From Roseiarcus sp036513315 (GTDB taxonomy: Bacteria > Pseudomonadota > Alphaproteobacteria > Rhizobiales > Beijerinckiaceae), in NCBI GenBank assembly GCA_036513315.1, contig DATBZF010000098.1:28040-92039 (forward strand): a stretch of DNA of 64,000 nucleotides, given 5' to 3'. This document shows positions 60,422-64,000 of the stretch, piece by piece; the first letter of the stretch is position 1, and every line of letters starts with the position of its first letter. The notes under the pieces were generated by a model. It was not told where the DNA came from, did no database searches, and worked only from the letters and a program-made list of their open reading frames with translations. The translations under genes were made by a program, and so were the position numbers.

Positions 60422-60667
60422 ATGTCGACCAGAACAATAATCCTTTCACAAATTCAACAGGTTGCCGCCGAGCAAAAAAAGACGTTGGCGCCCATGACCG
60501 ACGATCTGTCGCTGCTCGATTCCGGCCTCGACTCGCTTTGCTTCGCCACTCTCGTCGCGCGCCTGGAAGACATCATCGGCGTCGACCCTTTCACGGCGTC
60601 CGCCGACGTCAAGTTTCCCAATACGATTGGCGAGTTGATCGCGTTCTACGAACATGTCGCAGCCTGA
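60422..60667 (+). CDS. Acyl carrier protein
   Basis: 81 residues, four-helix ACP pattern: IILSQIQQVAAEQKK, LSLLDSGLDSLCFATLVARLED and ELIAFYEHV. The phosphopantetheine attachment serine is S38 in GLDSL. It is not the fatty-acid AcpP (different length of loop and context) but a dedicated carrier. Its end overlaps the ligase gene by 14 bases, so they are coupled. It probably carries the acyl group activated by the ligase. Confidence 0.88.
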   Translation: MSTRTIILSQIQQVAAEQKKTLAPMTDDLSLLDSGLDSLCFATLVARLEDIIGVDPFTASADVKFPNTIGELIAFYEHVAA

Positions 60668-62036
60668 ACCTTTGTCGCTGACAGAACTGCTTGCGGCGGG
60701 CGCCGGCGTCGGCCGGGCCATCGGCATGGCGGACGGCTCGCTCGTTCTTGACGATCTTGCCGACAAGACCAGTCTCGGCGGAAATTTTGACGCGCTCGAA
60801 GGGCGCGCGATCGTCCTGATGGCGGGCGACCAATTGAGGACCGCCGCTGCGCTGATCGAGCTCGACGGCTGGGCGCGCCGCATCGTCCTGTGTCCGCCCG
60901 ATCTTGAGCCAAAGCATTTGAGCGCCATCGTCCGCGACGCCGAAGCCGATGCGATCGTCTATGGCGGGCAGAGCGAACCGCCGCAGGGCGCCGCCGTCGC
61001 GCTGCTCGCGCCATGCGCGCTGCCGTTGCAGCCGCGCGCGACGAAGCCGGTGCGCGCTCACGCGACGGAATGGGTGCTGCTGACGTCGGGAACGACCGGC
61101 GATCCGAAAATGGTCGCCCATACGCTGGCGACGCTGACCGGCGCCATCGCGCCAGGCTCCCCGCAGGCGGCGGCGCAGAATTGGGCGACGTTCTACGACA
61201 TCCGACGCTATGGCGGCCTGCAGATCTTCTTGCGCGCGGTCGCGGGCCTGGGATCGCTGACGCTGCGCAGCGACGGCGAGGCGATCGACGATTTTCTGAT
61301 CCGCGCGGGCGCCGCCGGGGTGACGCATATTTCGGGGACGCCGTCGCATTGGCGGCTGGTGCTGATGAACGCGGCGGCGCGCCGCATCGATCCTGACTAT
61401 GTGCGCCTGTCGGGCGAGATCGCCGATTCCGCGGTCATCGACGCTTTGACGAAACTCTTTCCACGCGCGCGCGTCGCCCATGCCTTCGCTTCGACGGAAG
61501 CGGGCGTCGGCTTCGAAGTCAATGACGGGAAGGCCGGATTTCCCGCCTCTTATCTCGGCAAGCGCGAGAATGGCGCCTTCTTCAAGATCATCGACGGCTC
61601 GCTCGCCATCCGCTCGGGCCGCACCGCCTTGCGCTATCTCGGCGACAATGCGCCGGCCTTGCGCGACGCCGACGGTTTCGTCGACACTGGCGACATGATC
61701 GAATTGCGCGACGACCGTTGCTATTTCGTCGGACGCCGCGGCGGCATCATCAATGTCGGCGGCGCCAAGGTGAACCCGGAAGAAGTCGAGGCGGTGATCA
61801 ACAGGCACGCCAGCGTGCACGCCAGTCTCGTCAAGGCGCGCAGGAATCCGATCACCGGCGCGCTGGTCGCGGCCGATGTCGTTCTCAACGAAGGCGTCGT
61901 CGAAGCGCCTGGTCTGAAGGACGAGATCATCGCCGCCTGCGCCCGGCAGCTCGCGCCCTATAAGGTGCCGGCGCTCGTCCGCTTCGTTCCCGCGCTCGCC
62001 GTCAATGCGAGCGGAAAGCTGGCGCGCAATGGATAA
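60654..62036 (+). CDS. AMP-forming acyl-CoA/acyl-ACP ligase
   Basis: 460 residues of the ANL adenylating superfamily. P-loop-like LLTSGTTGDPKMV (about 137-149), AHAFASTEAGVGFEV as motif A5, TGDMIEL and GRRGGIINVGGAKVNPEEVEAVI, and the C-terminal catalytic Lys in VNASGKLAR. The N-terminal domain is short, like that of ligases that load carrier proteins rather than fatty acyl-CoA ligases of 550 residues. The upstream ACP is the likely acceptor and the downstream SDR a modifier of the bound acyl chain. Confidence 0.88.
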   Translation: MSQPEPLSLTELLAAGAGVGRAIGMADGSLVLDDLADKTSLGGNFDALEGRAIVLMAGDQLRTAAALIELDGWARRIVLCPPDLEPKHLSAIVRDAEADAIVYGGQSEPPQGAAVALLAPCALPLQPRATKPVRAHATEWVLLTSGTTGDPKMVAHTLATLTGAIAPGSPQAAAQNWATFYDIRRYGGLQIFLRAVAGLGSLTLRSDGEAIDDFLIRAGAAGVTHISGTPSHWRLVLMNAAARRIDPDYVRLSGEIADSAVIDALTKLFPRARVAHAFASTEAGVGFEVNDGKAGFPASYLGKRENGAFFKIIDGSLAIRSGRTALRYLGDNAPALRDADGFVDTGDMIELRDDRCYFVGRRGGIINVGGAKVNPEEVEAVINRHASVHASLVKARRNPITGALVAADVVLNEGVVEAPGLKDEIIAACARQLAPYKVPALVRFVPALAVNASGKLARNG

Positions 62037-62763
62037 TGTGGTGGTCACCGGCGCGAGCCGCGGCATCGGGCTGGCGATCGCCAGAAAACTCGCCGCGGCG
62101 GGCTATGACGTGACGGCGGTGGCGCGGCGCAGCGGCGAGGAGCTGGAGGCGGCGATCGCGTCGTGCACGGCGGAAGCGAAGGGTTCGTTGCGCTTCGCCG
62201 CGCTCGATCTTTCGCAGATCGACGCGATACCGGAGTTTGTCCGGCAATTGCGCCGCGACAAGGGGCCGATCTATGGCCTCGTCAACAATGCGGGCATCGG
62301 CACCGAGGGGTTGCTGGCGACCATGCCGAACAGCCAGATCGAGGCGCTGCTGCGCCTCAACAATCTGTCGCCGATCGTGCTGACGAAATATGTGGTGCGC
62401 GGCATGATGGCCGATGGCCGCGGACGCGTGATCAACCTCTCCTCGATCATCGCCTCGACCGGCTATAACGCGCTTTCGGTCTATGGCGCGAGCAAGGCGG
62501 CGATGGTCGGCTTCACCAAATCGCTGGCGCGCGAGGTCGGGCGTCTGGGGATCACCGTCAATGCGATCGCGCCGGGCTTCATCGACACCGAAATGACGCG
62601 CGGGCTCGACGAGGCGCAGCGCAAGCGCATCGCCGACCGCGGCGCGTTGCGCCGCCTCGCCGAAGTCGCCGATGTCGCCGAGATGGCGGCGTTTCTGATG
62701 GGCGAAACCGGGCGCAACATCACTGGCACGGTGATGACAGTGGACGCCGGCGGCACCGCGTGA
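62029..62763 (+). CDS. SDR-family reductase (FabG-like)
   Basis: 244 residues. Rossmann motif VVTGASRGIGLAIA (4-17), NNAGIG, the catalytic Ser and Tyr-Lys in NLSSIIASTGYNALSVYGASKAA, and the C-terminal FLMGETGRNITGTVMTVDAGG. Resembles 3-oxoacyl-ACP reductases; the substrate is probably the acyl group on the neighbouring ACP. ATG 62029 overlaps the ligase stop by eight bases. Confidence 0.88.
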   Translation: MDNVVVTGASRGIGLAIARKLAAAGYDVTAVARRSGEELEAAIASCTAEAKGSLRFAALDLSQIDAIPEFVRQLRRDKGPIYGLVNNAGIGTEGLLATMPNSQIEALLRLNNLSPIVLTKYVVRGMMADGRGRVINLSSIIASTGYNALSVYGASKAAMVGFTKSLAREVGRLGITVNAIAPGFIDTEMTRGLDEAQRKRIADRGALRRLAEVADVAEMAAFLMGETGRNITGTVMTVDAGGTA

Positions 62764-62943
62764 GCGCGCGGCTGGCCACGTCACTCTTAGACGCCGCCAG
62801 CGAATTGCCGAGACGAAACGGCTCTGGGATCGCGACCGTTCCCGGTCGCCTCTTTCAACGCCTGCCTTCCTGGATGCGCCGCCAATTTCCCCGTGACTCC
62901 GGGTTCGTTGTCTTGCAAAATTTGTCTGAAATGCAATGGAAGC
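62764..62943. other. Convergent gap after the acyl cluster
   Basis: 180 bases between the reductase stop and the end of the phosphatase gene. A GTG-started frame exists but runs on antisense into the phosphatase gene and has an Arg/Pro-rich, out-of-frame appearance. No hairpin with a T-run seen. Confidence 0.3.
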
Positions 62944-63705
62944 TCACCTTGGCGAGTCCTCCAGGGCTGAAAGGCCATTCGCATCAATGCGGACGACGGA
63001 CAGGCGATTGGTGACATACGCGCCGGTGTCGATATTCACCCTGTTGGATAGGAAATCGACAGTTGTAACCGGCGTATGCCCGTGCACGACAATATGACCG
63101 AAATTGCCGGCGAAATTCAGAAAATCATCTCTAATCCAGGTAAGGTCCTCGACGGACTGGCGCGCGATCGGAATTCCGGGCCTGATCCCCGCGTGGACGA
63201 AACAATAACGACCACAAACGTAGAAATTCTGTAGGGCGGAGAAAAACCGAATATGCGAGACGGGAAGTCTCTCGGCAAGGTCGCGTGGCCGAATGGTCCC
63301 TTCGTTCGCCAGGAGCGCGCGCGCATCAACGTCATAGGAGAGGATTGTCTCTAATCCTCCCATCTTCCGCCAGTTCTCAAAAGGCGTCAGGCCTCGCAGG
63401 AAAGACTCCATCGTTAATTCGTGATTGCCTCTTAGCAATATAACTCTAGTCGTCATGAAGCGCTGGATAAGCAGATCAATCACCCCCATGGAATCCGGGC
63501 CTCGATCGACATAATCGCCAATATAAATCTCGACCACGCTATCGCGGCTAGCCCGGTGCGCAATATCGCGATCGATGAGCGCATGGACGCTCCCCAGGCA
63601 GTCGGACCGCCCGTGGATGTCGCCGATCACATAAAGCGTCACACCATCCGGCGCGGCTGGATATGCTCGCTCACCTTGCGCGTGGGTTTTGAGCCAGGAA
63701 AACAT
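62944..63705 (-). CDS. PPP-family metallophosphatase
   Basis: 253 residues with the PPP (PP1/PP2A/lambda-phosphatase) metal motifs: GDIHGRSD (D29, H31), GDYVDRGPDS (D64), LLRGNHELT (N94, H95), then CFVHAGIRP and VVHGHTPV. Members act either as protein phosphatases or as diadenosine tetraphosphate hydrolases; this length and the VHGHTP motif are seen in both. The start is ATG 63705 (MFSWLKTHAQGE). No partner kinase is adjacent. Confidence 0.85.
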   Translation of the reverse strand: MFSWLKTHAQGERAYPAAPDGVTLYVIGDIHGRSDCLGSVHALIDRDIAHRASRDSVVEIYIGDYVDRGPDSMGVIDLLIQRFMTTRVILLRGNHELTMESFLRGLTPFENWRKMGGLETILSYDVDARALLANEGTIRPRDLAERLPVSHIRFFSALQNFYVCGRYCFVHAGIRPGIPIARQSVEDLTWIRDDFLNFAGNFGHIVVHGHTPVTTVDFLSNRVNIDTGAYVTNRLSVVRIDANGLSALEDSPR

Positions 63706-64000
63706 CGGCCACTCTATCGCCGCTAGAGGGCGGCGCGAGCGTCATACCACAGCCGATCCCGATAGGAAGGCGCGGCCGCGGTCGCAGAAGCGATATGCTC
63801 GAATCCCACCGCCGCGACCCATCACAGCGATGCCAAAAAATAACAGGACCGAAAATTGGCTTCGTTCTGCCAAAACAAAATGATTACCTATTACATTTGC
63901 GTTATGTTAAATTAGAACAAAGAGTGTTGGTCGGCACGACAGTCCAATCAGATTGTGGCTAATTGCTCGGCTGGTTCCCGCAGAGTGTAGCCCCGACCCC
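63706..64000. other. AT-rich right-edge region
   Basis: 295 bases upstream of the phosphatase gene. The stretch 63870-63930 (GATTACC, TATTACATTTGCG, GTTATGTTAAATTAG) is strikingly AT-rich for this genome and looks promoter-like, probably for a gene beyond the window's right end. No coding frame was supported. Confidence 0.35.

Noticed and set aside
62760..63014. 84-codon plus-strand frame after the SDR reductase with a GTG overlapping its stop
   Set aside because: It continues antisense into the phosphatase gene, has Arg/Pro-rich composition and no ribosome site.
1..64000. CRISPR array, prophage, integrase or complete insertion sequence
   Set aside because: No series of regularly spaced direct repeats, no integrase or transposase, and no tail/capsid gene could be found; the lower-GC region at 4.9-12 kb has no flanking attachment repeats that I can see.

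Overview
This 64 kb window looks like chromosome of a GC-rich alphaproteobacterium, most likely order Hyphomicrobiales (Rhizobiales) and plausibly in or near Beijerinckiaceae/Methylocystaceae. The reasons are gene content (SURF1/DUF983, OpgD, hpnA-E and hpnH, aerobic cobalamin synthesis with CobN/CobG, fused indolepyruvate oxidoreductase), tightly overlapping operons and frequent TTG/GTG starts. The genus cannot be fixed from the sequence alone.

Layout. 1-4.7 kb: end of atpC, asd, tRNA-Val(GAC), the SURF1-DUF983 pair and opgD. 4.9-12.7 kb: accessory region with lower GC and few recognisable functions. It holds two paralogous membrane-anchored proteins in tandem, a solo HicB-like protein, a DUF1003 protein, a patch of very small ORFs, two exported proteins (one apparently starting at ATT) and an O-antigen-ligase-like membrane protein. 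12.8-20.4 kb: reductive pyrimidine catabolism, with N-carbamoyl-beta-alanine amidase, dihydropyrimidinase and a complete THI5/NMT1-type ABC importer in one operon, divergent from a RutR-like TetR gene. A perfect RutR-type palindrome lies between them. The first enzyme of the pathway, PreAT, is at 29.8-32.5 kb and carries a second near-consensus palindrome, so the split pathway looks like one regulon.

20.5-29.3 kb: an exported protein, a MarR regulator translationally coupled to a broken SIMPL-like gene, ilvB-ilvN preceded by a classical attenuator (leader peptide with Leu-Ile-Leu-Ile-Val codons plus intrinsic terminator), the fused indolepyruvate:ferredoxin oxidoreductase, a 185-bp palindromic element and a DUF2314 protein. 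A 28-bp promoter-like block is shared by the MarR/SIMPL unit and the DUF2314 gene.

32.8-39.2 kb: hopanoid cluster hpnABCDE (each gene overlapping the next) with convergent hpnH. Squalene-hopene cyclase is not in the window. 39.4-42.1 kb: a PIG-L-like remnant and two aldo/keto reductases. 42.2-59.3 kb: cobalamin synthesis, with cobC/cobD divergent, cobO-cobQ, then a cobalamin riboswitch leading DUF1636-cobW-cobN-cobG-cobH-cobI-cobJ-(cobK antisense)-cobL-cobE-cobM-cobB. 59.4-62.8 kb: a small acyl-transfer set (GNAT-like protein, acyl carrier protein, adenylating ligase, SDR reductase) without a ketosynthase, which is the best candidate for an undescribed small pathway. The window ends with a PPP-type metallophosphatase.
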